From Paenibacillus alba (GTDB lineage: Bacteria > Bacillota > Bacilli > Paenibacillales > NBRC-103111), in assembly GCF_013204855.1 (NCBI RefSeq), contig NZ_JABMKZ010000003.1, positions 310,001-374,000 on the forward strand: a stretch of 64,000 bases of DNA. Reading direction: 5' to 3'. A program made the translations under genes and the position numbers. Positions 6,778 to 15,478 of the stretch are shown one piece after another. Under the pieces are notes generated by a model. The model was not told the origin of the DNA. It saw only the letters and a program-made list of their open reading frames with translations, and ran no database searches. Every line of letters begins with the position of its first letter. Positions within the stretch are counted from its first letter, which is position 1.

Positions 6778-9546
6778 ATGGATTATGGCAAAACATTAAA
6801 TCTATTACAAACGGAGTTTCCGATGCGAGGGAACTTGCCTCAAGCGGAACCGAAAATTCAAGAACAGTGGGAAGCCGAAGACATCTATGCCAAAGTGCAG
6901 GAAAGTCGTAAAGGCAGAACCAAGTTTATTTTGCATGATGGGCCTCCCTATGCGAACGGGGATATTCATATTGGACATGCGCTGAACAAAGTCCTGAAGG
7001 ATATTATCGTGCGTTTCAAAACGCTGCAAGGCTACGATGCTCCTTATGTTCCAGGTTGGGACACGCATGGCTTGCCGATTGAACAAGTGATTACGAACAG
7101 CGGCAAGGTGGACCGGAAGAAAATGACCGTTCCAGAGTTCCGGGAATATTGCAAAGAGTATGCCCTGCAATCGGTTGAGAAGCAAAAAAGCCAATTCAAA
7201 CGCTTGGGTATTCGCGGGGATTGGAAGAATCCATATATTACGCTGCAGCCAGAGTATGAAGCTAATCAGATTCGGGTTTTTGGTAACATGGTACAAAAGG
7301 GCTATATTTACAAAGGGTTGAAGCCGGTTTACTGGTCTCCGTCCTCGGAGAGCGCTCTTGCGGAAGCCGAGATCGAATACAAAGAAAAAACGTCCACATC
7401 TATCTATGTGGCTTTCCCTGTGAAAGATGGTAAAGGCAAGCTGCCGCAGGACGCGGCAATCGTGATCTGGACCACAACGGCTTGGACGTTGCCAGCCAAT
7501 TTAGGGATTTCCTTGCATCCGGAATTTGAATATGCGGTTGTTCAAGCAAATGGCAAGAAATATGTGCTTGCGCAAGGTTTGCTTGCTGCTGCTGCCAAAG
7601 AAATTGGCTGGAGCGAGTATGAAGTGCTTTCAACGGTAAAAGGCAGTGAGCTGGAATATGTCACTTGCCAACATCCTTTCTATGACCGTGAATCATTGGT
7701 TATGGTTGGCGAGCACGTTACGCTGGAAGCGGGTACCGGCTGTGTCCATACAGCTCCAGGACATGGGGAAGATGACTTCGCGATTGGTCAGCGCTACAAC
7801 ATCGGTGTGTTGTGCCCAGTTGATGACCAAGGCCATTTCACGGCAGAAGCACCTGGGTATGAAGGCTTATTCTATGAAAAAGGCGGCAAGCTGATCATTG
7901 AGAAGCTGCAAGAATCAGGACTTCTTCTGAAAGCCGCAGACATTCAGCATCAGTATGCACACGACTGGCGGACGAAAAAGCCTGTCATTTATCGTGCTAC
8001 AGAGCAGTGGTTTGCTTCGATTGATAAATTCAGACAAGAGATGCTGGATGAAATCAAACAAGTGAAGTGGACACCGGAGTGGGGCGAAGTTCGCCTGCAC
8101 AACATGATTGCAGACCGTGGAGATTGGTGTATTTCGAGACAGCGCGCATGGGGCGTTCCAATTCCAATTTTCTACTGCCGCAGCTGTAACGAGCCGCTGG
8201 TCAATGAGCAAACGATTGAGCATGTAGCGCAGTTGTTTGAACAAGAAGGCTCTAATGCTTGGTTTATCAAAGAGGAGAAGGACCTTCTTCCAGCGGGAAC
8301 GAGCTGCTCCAAATGCGGTCACGCAGAGTTCCGCAAGGAAACGGATATCATGGATGTTTGGTTTGATTCCGGTTCAAGTCATGTCGCGGTGTTGGAAGCA
8401 CGCCCTGAGCTTGAATGGCCTGCTGATCTGTATTTGGAAGGATCCGACCAATATCGCGGTTGGTTTAACTCCTCCCTGATTACAGGTGTAGCCACAAGAG
8501 AGAAATCGCCATACAAAGGCATTCTCAGCCACGGCTTCACGCTTGATGGCGAAGGACGCAAAATGTCCAAGTCGATCGGGAATACGATAGATCCGAATGT
8601 TGTTTGCGGCAAGCTTGGCGCCGATATTTTGCGTCTTTGGGTATCTTCTGTTGATTATCAGTCCGACCATCGTATTTCAGATAATATTTTGAACCAAACG
8701 ACGGAAGTATACCGGAAAATCCGCAATACATTACGTTTCTTGCTTGGGAACCTCAGTCATTTCAATCCGGCTGTCGATCGTGTTGCAGCTGAAAGCTTGT
8801 CAGAGCTTGACCGTTATGCGTTAATTCGCTTAAACCGGATGATTGATAAAGTGGTGAAAGCTTATGAAGCTTATGAATTCCATGTCGTTTATCAAACGAT
8901 ACATCACTTCTGTGCAGTAGAAATGAGTTCATTCTACTTGGACATCATCAAAGATCGCCTATATGCGAATGCGCCAAATGATCCAGCACGCAAAGCTTCG
9001 CAATCGGTGTTATATGCCTCGTTGATCGCGATCACCAAGCTGATTTCACCGATTCTTGCCCATACGGCAGATGAAGTTTGGAAGTACATCCCAGGTGTTG
9101 AATTAAGCAGCGTTCAGTTGGCTGAACTGCCGGAAGTAGACACAAGCTTGTACAACGAAGAATTAGAAAATAAATGGAACGGCTTCTTAAGCGTTAGAGA
9201 TGAAGTGCTGAAAGCACTGGAGGAAGCGCGCAAAGAAAAAGTCATCGGCAATTCGTTGGGAGCATCTGTCCATTTGTATCCGAATGAAGCAACGTACAGC
9301 TTGCTGTCGAAGCTGGAACAGCTTGACCAATTGTTCATCGTGTCTGCCGTCACTGTGCATCCTGCTGGCTCGGCAGCACCTGAGGGGGCTTACCAAGCCA
9401 AAGAGGTTGCCATTGCGATTGCAGTTGCCGAAGGCGAGAAGTGCGAGCGCTGCTGGATAGTGACCCCGGAGGTTGGGCAAAGTAAAGAACATCCAACTCT
9501 ATGTAAAAGATGTAATGACGTCGTAGACGCTCATTATCACGAGTAA
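6778..9546 (+). CDS. ileS: Isoleucyl-tRNA synthetase
   Basis: This 922-residue class I synthetase charges tRNA-Ile. HIGH lies at residues 64-67 ([13 protein letters not shown]) and KMSKS at 595-599. The editing domain carries [14 protein letters not shown] and [15 protein letters not shown]. The C-terminal zinc finger is complete (CERCW and CKRCND). Length is that of the bacterial type, not the eukaryote-like mupirocin-resistant type. The open frame begins at 6715 inside the terminator, but the ATG at 6778 with GGAGCGG 5 bases before it gives the family N-terminus. It is controlled by the T-box. Confidence 0.98.
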   Translation: MDYGKTLNLLQTEFPMRGNLPQAEPKIQEQWEAEDIYAKVQESRKGRTKFILHDGPPYANGDIHIGHALNKVLKDIIVRFKTLQGYDAPYVPGWDTHGLPIEQVITNSGKVDRKKMTVPEFREYCKEYALQSVEKQKSQFKRLGIRGDWKNPYITLQPEYEANQIRVFGNMVQKGYIYKGLKPVYWSPSSESALAEAEIEYKEKTSTSIYVAFPVKDGKGKLPQDAAIVIWTTTAWTLPANLGISLHPEFEYAVVQANGKKYVLAQGLLAAAAKEIGWSEYEVLSTVKGSELEYVTCQHPFYDRESLVMVGEHVTLEAGTGCVHTAPGHGEDDFAIGQRYNIGVLCPVDDQGHFTAEAPGYEGLFYEKGGKLIIEKLQESGLLLKAADIQHQYAHDWRTKKPVIYRATEQWFASIDKFRQEMLDEIKQVKWTPEWGEVRLHNMIADRGDWCISRQRAWGVPIPIFYCRSCNEPLVNEQTIEHVAQLFEQEGSNAWFIKEEKDLLPAGTSCSKCGHAEFRKETDIMDVWFDSGSSHVAVLEARPELEWPADLYLEGSDQYRGWFNSSLITGVATREKSPYKGILSHGFTLDGEGRKMSKSIGNTIDPNVVCGKLGADILRLWVSSVDYQSDHRISDNILNQTTEVYRKIRNTLRFLLGNLSHFNPAVDRVAAESLSELDRYALIRLNRMIDKVVKAYEAYEFHVVYQTIHHFCAVEMSSFYLDIIKDRLYANAPNDPARKASQSVLYASLIAITKLISPILAHTADEVWKYIPGVELSSVQLAELPEVDTSLYNEELENKWNGFLSVRDEVLKALEEARKEKVIGNSLGASVHLYPNEATYSLLSKLEQLDQLFIVSAVTVHPAGSAAPEGAYQAKEVAIAIAVAEGEKCERCWIVTPEVGQSKEHPTLCKRCNDVVDAHYHE

Positions 9547-9551
9547 CTAAG

Positions 9552-9595
9552 GGAACAAACGAGCTTTCGCTAAGCAGCGAAGCTCGTTTGTCCTG
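9552..9595. terminator. Shared stem-loop between ileS and the convergent DksA-like gene
   Basis: GGAACAAACGAGCTTTCGC pairs with GCGAAGCTCGTTTGTCC around a short loop. The strong symmetric stem between convergent genes suggests a bidirectional terminator, though the T-run is interrupted. Confidence 0.75.
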
Positions 9596-9601
9596 TTTGT
9601 T

Positions 9602-10345
9602 CTAATCCTGCTCATCATCCGCTTTATGGAGATTTTCGGGTTCCAGAAAAGGGTCACCTTCGCCGCTCTGCAAGTAATCGCGATAAGATTTGCTCCGCAC
9701 GATGGTCACATGCTCACCATAGAGATCAGTGGCGACAAAGCTTTCGAAGGATTCCACATAACCTTCGTTTTCATCAGCTTCAATATACATTTCGTTGTAA
9801 TTCTCGACATTGGGATCTTCAGCAAAAGCAGGCGTATTCGAGGTGCCCCAGCTTTCAACAATTTGCCAGGCATCCTCACCGTCAAATTCGGTCTCATCGT
9901 CGCGTTCATCGAAGCTCGTCCGGCCAAAAGGGGGAAAGAGCACTTGTTCTTCGACAGGCCTTCTGAAAGACTGGTCAGGATCCGGTACATGTTCCAAGCT
10001 GTAAAGCGTCGTTGGTATGGCTTGGAGACGTTCGAAAGGAATGGGCTGTTTACTGAAAACGCAGATGCCATATTCCCCGCTTTCCATGCGAGATAAAGCT
10101 TCATTAACTTGTTCCAAATGCATTTCGGCATGTTCATTCAGCGAGATATCTTTCTCGCGTTCGTAAATTTCAGAGGCAATATCTCCAGGATGATTGTCGT
10201 ACATGGAGAGCTCGCCTGTACTGTCAGAGAACGAATTGGCTAGGCCATAATGATCATTTGAAGCAAAATGTTTCTCAAGACCAAGCTTTTCCTCCAATAA
10301 TTGCAGATATAATTGTTTGAGTTGTTCCTCGGTTAAATGGCTCAT
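9602..10345 (-). CDS. DksA/TraR-like protein, YteA/YlyA type
   Basis: This 247-residue protein begins MSHLTEEQLKQLYLQLLEEK and has the family segments YDNHPGDIASEIYEREKD and GEYGICVFSKQPIPFERLQA. Only one cysteine remains of the zinc finger seen in true DksA, as in Bacillus YteA. Related YlyA binds RNA polymerase and modulates sigma-G genes in B. subtilis and also lies between ileS and lspA. The C-terminal 120 residues are acidic. The ATG at 10345 has GGGAG 10 bases before it; a longer frame reaches 10405. The gene is reversed relative to its neighbours and convergent with ileS. Function here is inferred. Confidence 0.8.
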   Translation of the reverse strand: MSHLTEEQLKQLYLQLLEEKLGLEKHFASNDHYGLANSFSDSTGELSMYDNHPGDIASEIYEREKDISLNEHAEMHLEQVNEALSRMESGEYGICVFSKQPIPFERLQAIPTTLYSLEHVPDPDQSFRRPVEEQVLFPPFGRTSFDERDDETEFDGEDAWQIVESWGTSNTPAFAEDPNVENYNEMYIEADENEGYVESFESFVATDLYGEHVTIVRSKSYRDYLQSGEGDPFLEPENLHKADDEQD

Positions 10346-10475
10346 AGGTCGTACAGCTCCCTTCTTACAGCTGATCCTTACCGTTATAATGCCGAGTGGG
10401 AGCACTTTTTAGTGAGGTAATTCCTTGAAAATAAGGAACTGTTGTTTTTTGATGACGATTAGGAGGAAAAGATCA

Positions 10476-10994
10476 ATGAAATATTATTTTTATGCGCTCA
10501 TTGTATTTATTATGGATCAAGTGTCCAAATGGTTTATTACCAAACGAATTCCGCTGGGGGAAGAGCGCTCGGTCATTGGTGAATTCTTCATCATTACTTC
10601 GCATCGCAACAGAGGCGCGGCTTTCGGTATTTTGCAAAACCAAAGATGGTTTTTCATTGTCATCACAACGATTGTAGTGATCGGGATTATTTGGTACAGT
10701 CGCAAGACGATCCGCGAAGGCAAGGTTTTGCTATCTTTTGCGCTTAGCTTATTGCTGGGAGGAGCTCTTGGTAATTTCATCGATCGCGCTTTATTTGGCG
10801 AAGTTGTGGATTTCCTTCAGTTTACTTTTGATTTCAGCCTATTCGGCAAAGCCATCTACTATATATATCCGATTTTCAATTTAGCTGATTCAGCCATCGT
10901 GGTTGGGGTTATCCTCATCTTCCTTGAATCAATTCTGGCTTGGAGAAAAGAGAAAAAAGGAGCAGCACATGAACACAAATCAGACCTCGTCTGA
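10476..10994 (+). CDS. lspA: Lipoprotein signal peptidase (signal peptidase II)
   Basis: This 172-residue integral membrane aspartic protease cleaves lipoprotein signal peptides after diacylglyceryl transfer. It has four hydrophobic segments. The two catalytic Asp regions are present, GNFIDR and IFNLADSAIVVG, plus the motif RNRGAAFGIL. AGGAGG lies 9 bases before the ATG at 10476. The protein is needed for the several lipoproteins encoded here (35105, 40036, 47134, 59089, 62634). The 3' end overlaps the rluD start by 26 bases. Confidence 0.95.
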   Translation: MKYYFYALIVFIMDQVSKWFITKRIPLGEERSVIGEFFIITSHRNRGAAFGILQNQRWFFIVITTIVVIGIIWYSRKTIREGKVLLSFALSLLLGGALGNFIDRALFGEVVDFLQFTFDFSLFGKAIYYIYPIFNLADSAIVVGVILIFLESILAWRKEKKGAAHEHKSDLV

Positions 10995-11919
10995 AGCCGT
11001 ACAGAGTGAGATCGTCGAATGGACGGTCGAAAAGCAGTTTGCCAAAGAACGTATTGATAAATTCATCACAGAAGCCTTGGAAGAAGATGTGTCGAGAACG
11101 TTAATCCAGCAATGGGTCAAGGACGGGCATGTTAAAGTCAACGGCAAAGAGATTAAACCTAACTATAAGCTGGCTGAACAAGATGTGATTGCCCTGCAAA
11201 TTCCTGAACCGCAAGGCGTCGAGCTTGCCGCGGAAAATATTCCATTAATTGTCGTCTATGAAGATGCCGATCTTATTGTCATCAACAAACAACGCGGGCT
11301 TGTTGTTCATCCGGCGCCAGGACATTACTCCGGTACATTGGTGAATGCTCTGATGTATCATTGCAAGGATTTATCCGGCATCAACGGAGAGCTGCGTCCG
11401 GGTATTGTTCATCGGATCGATAAGGATACTTCCGGACTCATCATGTCCGCCAAAAATGACAAAGCGCATGCAAGTCTTGCTGAACAGCTGAAGGCGCATA
11501 CCGTTAATCGCAAATATATCGCCTTGGTGCACGGGCATTTGCAGCACGATCAAGGAACGATTGACGCTCCAATCGGACGCGATCCTCATGATCGTAAAAT
11601 GTACACCGTTACCGAGAAAAACAGCAAAACGGCGGTAACGCATTTCGTAGTGCTGGAACGTTTCGGAGATTTCACATTGGTCGAGTTGAAGCTGGAGACA
11701 GGCCGAACGCATCAAATCCGCGTGCATATGAAATTCATTGGGCATCCGCTAGTCGGTGATCCGATGTATGGCAAGAGTAAAGGAATGCTGATGGATGGAC
11801 AAGCGCTTCATGCAGCTATTCTGGGCTTTAAACATCCTCGCACGGGGGAATGGCTGCAATTCGAAGCGCCAATGCCGGCGGATATGGACAATTTGCTGCA
11901 AACAATAAGAACAACCTAG
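10969..11919 (+). CDS. rluD: RluA/RluD family 23S rRNA pseudouridine synthase
   Basis: This 316-residue enzyme converts uridine to pseudouridine in RNA. An N-terminal S4 domain spans about residues 20-85 (ERIDKFITEALEED, VKVNGKEIKPNYKL). The catalytic motif GIVHRIDKDTSGLIMSAKN contains the essential Asp. Further motifs are RGLVVHPAPGH and ETGRTHQIRVHM. The Bacillus counterpart is YlyB, at the same place after lspA. The ATG lies inside the lspA end; the frame is open further upstream but only as overlap. The exact target uridine is not readable from sequence. Confidence 0.92.
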   Translation: MNTNQTSSEAVQSEIVEWTVEKQFAKERIDKFITEALEEDVSRTLIQQWVKDGHVKVNGKEIKPNYKLAEQDVIALQIPEPQGVELAAENIPLIVVYEDADLIVINKQRGLVVHPAPGHYSGTLVNALMYHCKDLSGINGELRPGIVHRIDKDTSGLIMSAKNDKAHASLAEQLKAHTVNRKYIALVHGHLQHDQGTIDAPIGRDPHDRKMYTVTEKNSKTAVTHFVVLERFGDFTLVELKLETGRTHQIRVHMKFIGHPLVGDPMYGKSKGMLMDGQALHAAILGFKHPRTGEWLQFEAPMPADMDNLLQTIRTT

Positions 11920-11950
11920 GGTTCTTCTGAGTGGGAGAGGAGTGAATCAT

Positions 11951-13108
11951 ATGGAGCATTTAATCAACCCTTTAGTGAGGGACATTCAAATTTCTGGCAT
12001 TCGCAAAATTTCCAATCTGGTCAGCACCATGCCAGGTGCTTTGACGCTAACGATCGGGCAGCCGGACTTTCCGACGCCGCGGCATATTATCGAAGCGGGT
12101 CAGAGGGCACTGGATCAAAATAAGACCGTGTACACCCAAAACCCCGGACTATTGGAACTGCGTGAAGCCGTGTCCCATTTCGTGAAGCTGAAATATGGAC
12201 AAACGTATCGCGCGGCGGACGAAATCATCGTGACTGCTGGAGCGAGCCAGGCGGTTGACATCACGCTGCGAACCATTCTTACACCGGGAGCAGAGGTAAT
12301 CATCCCAGCCCCGATATACCCTGGCTATGAGCCGTTGATTCGTTTGGCAGGCGGCGTTCCCGTCTATGTCGATACGCGGAATAATGGTTTGAAGCTAACG
12401 GCTGATATTCTGGAGCCTTATTTAACGGCAAACACGCGATGTGTGATTTTATGCTATCCGTCAAACCCAACAGGGCAGGTGCTCACAGAGAAAGAATTGG
12501 CTGATCTGGCGCAGTTGTTGGAAGATCGGGATCTCTTTATTTTATCCGATGAAATCTACAGTGAGCTGGTTTACGGTCAAAGTCATCATTCTATTACGAC
12601 GATAGGCAAAATACGTGAGAAAACGATCGTTATTAATGGTTTATCCAAATCACATGCGATGACAGGCTGGCGGATAGGCTTCACACTCGCGCCGGCTTAC
12701 CTCACTGAGCACATGATTAAGGTTCACCAATACAATGTGACCTGCGCCAGCTCCGTAAGCCAGTATGCGGCATTGGAGGCCTTGACAGTCGGTGTGGATG
12801 ATGCACTGCCGATGCGCAGCGCGTATGAAGCGCGTAGAGACTATGTGTATGATCGCTTAGTAGCTATGGGGATTGATTTGGAAAAACCGGATGGAGCCTT
12901 TTACTTATTCCCTTCTATTGCCAAGTTCGGCCTCAGCTCCATGGATTTCACAATGAAGCTGCTTCAAGAGGAGCATGTTGCCGTTGTTCCAGGTGATGCA
13001 TTTACTTCCTATGGGGAAGGCTTCATTCGTATATCTTATGCGTATTCTCAGGAAGTTTTGGAGCAATCCTTGGATCGCTTGGCGCGTTTTGTTGGCAAGT
13101 TGAAGTGA
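11951..13108 (+). CDS. patA: Aminotransferase A, probable N-acetyl-LL-diaminopimelate aminotransferase
   Basis: This class I PLP-dependent aminotransferase has about 385 residues. The PLP lysine is in NGLSKSHAMTGWRIGF; other motifs are LTIGQPDFPTP, YPSNPTGQVL and LSDEIYSELVY. It resembles B. subtilis PatA closely from MEHLINPLVRDIQISGIRK onward. PatA performs the transamination step of the N-acetyl branch of DAP/lysine synthesis. The next two genes, convergent, are dapL and dapH of the same branch, which supports the role. The ATG at 11951 is 10 bases after GGAGAGG; a GTG at 11942 is too close. It is probably co-transcribed with lspA and rluD. Confidence 0.9.
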   Translation: MEHLINPLVRDIQISGIRKISNLVSTMPGALTLTIGQPDFPTPRHIIEAGQRALDQNKTVYTQNPGLLELREAVSHFVKLKYGQTYRAADEIIVTAGASQAVDITLRTILTPGAEVIIPAPIYPGYEPLIRLAGGVPVYVDTRNNGLKLTADILEPYLTANTRCVILCYPSNPTGQVLTEKELADLAQLLEDRDLFILSDEIYSELVYGQSHHSITTIGKIREKTIVINGLSKSHAMTGWRIGFTLAPAYLTEHMIKVHQYNVTCASSVSQYAALEALTVGVDDALPMRSAYEARRDYVYDRLVAMGIDLEKPDGAFYLFPSIAKFGLSSMDFTMKLLQEEHVAVVPGDAFTSYGEGFIRISYAYSQEVLEQSLDRLARFVGKLK

Positions 13109-13121
13109 TGTGCTGGAAAAA

Positions 13122-13300
13122 ACTGCAAAAGTGCAGGCTTTTTCGATGATTTAGGGCTATAAAGCGGATAAGCCTGCAAATGTGCAGTTTTTTTAGGCTA
13201 GTAAGCGCTTGGAATAGAAATGAGCAGAGAAAACCTGCACTTTTGCATGAATTTTAGAAAAAGAACCATAAATGAACCGAAAAAGATGCACAATTGCAGG
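13122..13300. repeat. Four-palindrome module 1 (pitch 51/61/51 bp)
   Basis: This is most of the 345-base gap between patA and dapL. Four 16-bp copies of an approximate CCTGCA-N4-TGCAGG palindrome begin at 13122, 13173, 13234 and 13285, so linkers are 35, 45 and 35 bases. The linkers are AT-rich, often starting with a T-run. A second module with the same spacings lies at 31312-31490. No coding frame is seen here. Confidence 0.85.
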
Positions 13301-13410
13301 TTTTCATTAGCTATGAGGCTGATCTCGTTAATTAATTATTAGCAACGATAGTAATAGTGGTACGCTCCTGATCGTGATGAATTTGGAGCATGAGTAAAAA
13401 GAGTGAAACA

Positions 13411-13456
13411 AACAAAAACCAGTTACCTGCATGCAGGTTAACTGGTTTTTGTTTTA
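13411..13456. terminator. Bidirectional terminator between patA and dapL
   Basis: A long near-perfect palindrome reads AAACAAAAACCAGTTACCTG on one arm, with TTTTTGTTTT after the other arm. A- and T-runs on both sides serve both convergent genes. Confidence 0.9.
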
Positions 13457-14581
13457 CTTTTTCTCTGTTTTAAATCGCAGATAAGCCGTTATTGTCGTTA
13501 TCGCGATATCAATCGCGCGTTCGTCGGGCTCAAGCTTGGCATGATGCAGACCATGTGGCGTGTCTACACCCAACCAGAACATGAAGCCGGGGATTTGCTC
13601 CAGAAAATAACCGAAATCCTCGCCGGTCATTGCTTCTGTGCATTCAACCAGCTGGATGTTGTCCCGATCCCGCAGCCAATCCATGAACTCGATCGTTAGC
13701 GGAGGATCATTAAACACTTGGCGATAATTGGAGCCATAATCAATCGCGACACTGCATTCGAAGGAGCTTTCAACGCCTGCGGCTACCGCTTCGATCCGCT
13801 TTTTGATCTTGCTCATGGAGTCTGCGGACAAGGTGCGGATCGTGCCTTCGAGACGAGCTTTTTCCGCGATGATATTTTGTTTGGTTCCTGCTTCCATTTT
13901 GCCGATTGTAATAACCGCTGAATCCAGCGGGTTTACATTGCGGGAAACGATGGTATGCAGTTGTCCTACCATTTGCGTCGCAGCGACAATCATATCATTG
14001 GCTTGATGCGGGTAAGCAGCATGTCCGCCTTTGCCAAGCAGGTCGATGAAAAGCTCGGAAGTGTTGGCAAACAAGATTTCCGGCCGCGTAGCGATGGTGC
14101 CTACCGGATATTCCGGCGCGATATGGAGGGCGACCATTTGGTCGGGCTTCCAATCCTGCAATTCCTCGGCAGCGAGCATTGGCAACGCACCGCCCGGACC
14201 TTCTTCGGCTGGTTGAAACAGGACGACCAAATCATCCTGCATTGGCTGCTGGACGAAGTGGGTGACTACGCCCATTCCAATGGACATGTGGAAATCATGC
14301 CCGCACGCATGCATATAGCCGGGATGCTGGGAAGGAAAGGCAAGAGAAGTTTCTTCAGCAATCGGCAATCCATCCATATCCGCCCGATAGCCGAATCTCT
14401 TCGTTGGGTTCGTTCCTTGAATGTAGACGAGAATGCCGGTACGCCACGTACGAACGGTTAGACGCTCTTGCGGCAGCTTGGCTAGATGATCAAGGAGCAG
14501 CTGTTGGGTCTTGAACTCTTGGAAGCCAGGCTCCGGTATTTGGTGAAGCTGACGTCGCAGCTCGATAAAAGGGCTAAGCAT
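13454..14581 (-). CDS. dapL: N-acetyl-diaminopimelate deacetylase (M20 family, YkuR type)
   Basis: This 375-residue M20-family metallo-amidohydrolase removes the acetyl group from N-acetyl-LL-DAP to give LL-DAP for lysine and peptidoglycan. Metal-binding motifs are visible: [11 protein letters not shown], the Cys/His segment [14 protein letters not shown], and PAEEGPGGA; a late His is in [11 protein letters not shown]. It matches B. subtilis YkuR in length and start ([20 protein letters not shown]). It lies 21 bases after dapH on the minus strand and converges with patA. The symbol dapL is also used elsewhere for an unrelated aminotransferase. Confidence 0.92.
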   Translation of the reverse strand: MLSPFIELRRQLHQIPEPGFQEFKTQQLLLDHLAKLPQERLTVRTWRTGILVYIQGTNPTKRFGYRADMDGLPIAEETSLAFPSQHPGYMHACGHDFHMSIGMGVVTHFVQQPMQDDLVVLFQPAEEGPGGALPMLAAEELQDWKPDQMVALHIAPEYPVGTIATRPEILFANTSELFIDLLGKGGHAAYPHQANDMIVAATQMVGQLHTIVSRNVNPLDSAVITIGKMEAGTKQNIIAEKARLEGTIRTLSADSMSKIKKRIEAVAAGVESSFECSVAIDYGSNYRQVFNDPPLTIEFMDWLRDRDNIQLVECTEAMTGEDFGYFLEQIPGFMFWLGVDTPHGLHHAKLEPDERAIDIAITTITAYLRFKTEKK

Positions 14582-14602
14582 GGCGAAAACCTCCAGATCC
14601 TC

Positions 14603-15313
14603 TTACAGGGTGCGCAGATCTTGTAAAATTTCGGTTTTGGATTTCGTTTTGTCATCCACTTTCTTGATGACGCGTGCAGGCGCGCCTGCAACAACGGTAT
14701 ACTCTTCAACGTCTTGCGTGACGATAGCGCCAGCAGCGACAACGGAGCCTTTACCGATGCGTACGCCTTCCAAAATAACCGCATTTGCCCCAACAAGGAC
14801 ATCATCTTCGATCACGCATGGTTGTGCGGAAGGAGGCTCAATAACGCCAGCAACGACCGCGCCTGCGCCGATGTGACACATTTTGCCGACTTGTGCTCTG
14901 CCGCCAAGAACCGCGTTCATATCGATCATCGTGCCGTCGCCTACGGATGCGCCAATGTTGATGAGCGCGCCCATCATGATAACAGCGTTATCTCCGATAT
15001 GTACTTTATCGCGAATAACCGCGCCTGGCTCGATACGGGCATTGATATGTTTCAGATCCAGCATAGGGATAGCAGAGTTGCGACGATCCGCTTCAACAAC
15101 GAAATCCTCGATTTGCGCTTTGTTTGCTTCGAGAATCGGCTGGATTTCACTCCACTCGCCAAATACAACGCCGCTGCCACCGGAAAGGAAGGATTGACTG
15201 CCTTCTCCGAAGTTAATGCCATCGAGGTTTCCTTTTACATATACTTTCACCGGAGTTTTTTTCTTGCTCTCTTTAATAAATTGGATAATTTCTAGCGTAT
15301 TCATTTCGCTCAT
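14603..15313 (-). CDS. dapH: Tetrahydrodipicolinate N-acetyltransferase
   Basis: This 236-residue left-handed beta-helix acetyltransferase acetylates 2,3,4,5-tetrahydrodipicolinate using acetyl-CoA, the first step of the N-acetyl DAP branch. Hexapeptide repeats run from about residue 90 to 205 (for example [19 protein letters not shown] and [20 protein letters not shown]). The N-terminal domain begins [20 protein letters not shown], as in YkuQ of B. subtilis. AAGGAGATG precedes the start. A sigma-A promoter is visible 35-65 bases upstream. It is the first gene of dapH-dapL. Confidence 0.95.
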   Translation of the reverse strand: MSEMNTLEIIQFIKESKKKTPVKVYVKGNLDGINFGEGSQSFLSGGSGVVFGEWSEIQPILEANKAQIEDFVVEADRRNSAIPMLDLKHINARIEPGAVIRDKVHIGDNAVIMMGALINIGASVGDGTMIDMNAVLGGRAQVGKMCHIGAGAVVAGVIEPPSAQPCVIEDDVLVGANAVILEGVRIGKGSVVAAGAIVTQDVEEYTVVAGAPARVIKKVDDKTKSKTEILQDLRTL

Positions 15314-15348
15314 GGTGACATCTCCTTAAAATTTAAATTGACTCTCCT

Positions 15349-15378
15349 ATATTATCAGATAGGGAGCGTTTCAGCCAA
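15349..15378 (-). promoter_or_regulatory. Candidate sigma-A promoter of dapH-dapL
   Basis: On the minus strand, TTGGCT (15378-15373) and TAATAT (15354-15349) are separated by 18 bases, upstream of the dapH ribosome binding site. Confidence 0.6.
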
Positions 15379-15432
15379 TGCGTATTCGTAGAAAAAGCGT
15401 GTTTGCCGGATGCAACTTATGACTTCATTGTG

Positions 15433-15478
15433 AAAAAGGCCGCGTCAGGAGTCGGATTGACTCTAACGCGGCCTTTAT
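15433..15478 (-). terminator. Terminator of the ABC exporter operon
   Basis: The arms AAAGGCCGCGT and ACGCGGCCTTT pair around a 20-base loop. Read on the minus strand the stem ends in a T-rich run directly after the exporter stop codon. Confidence 0.85.
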
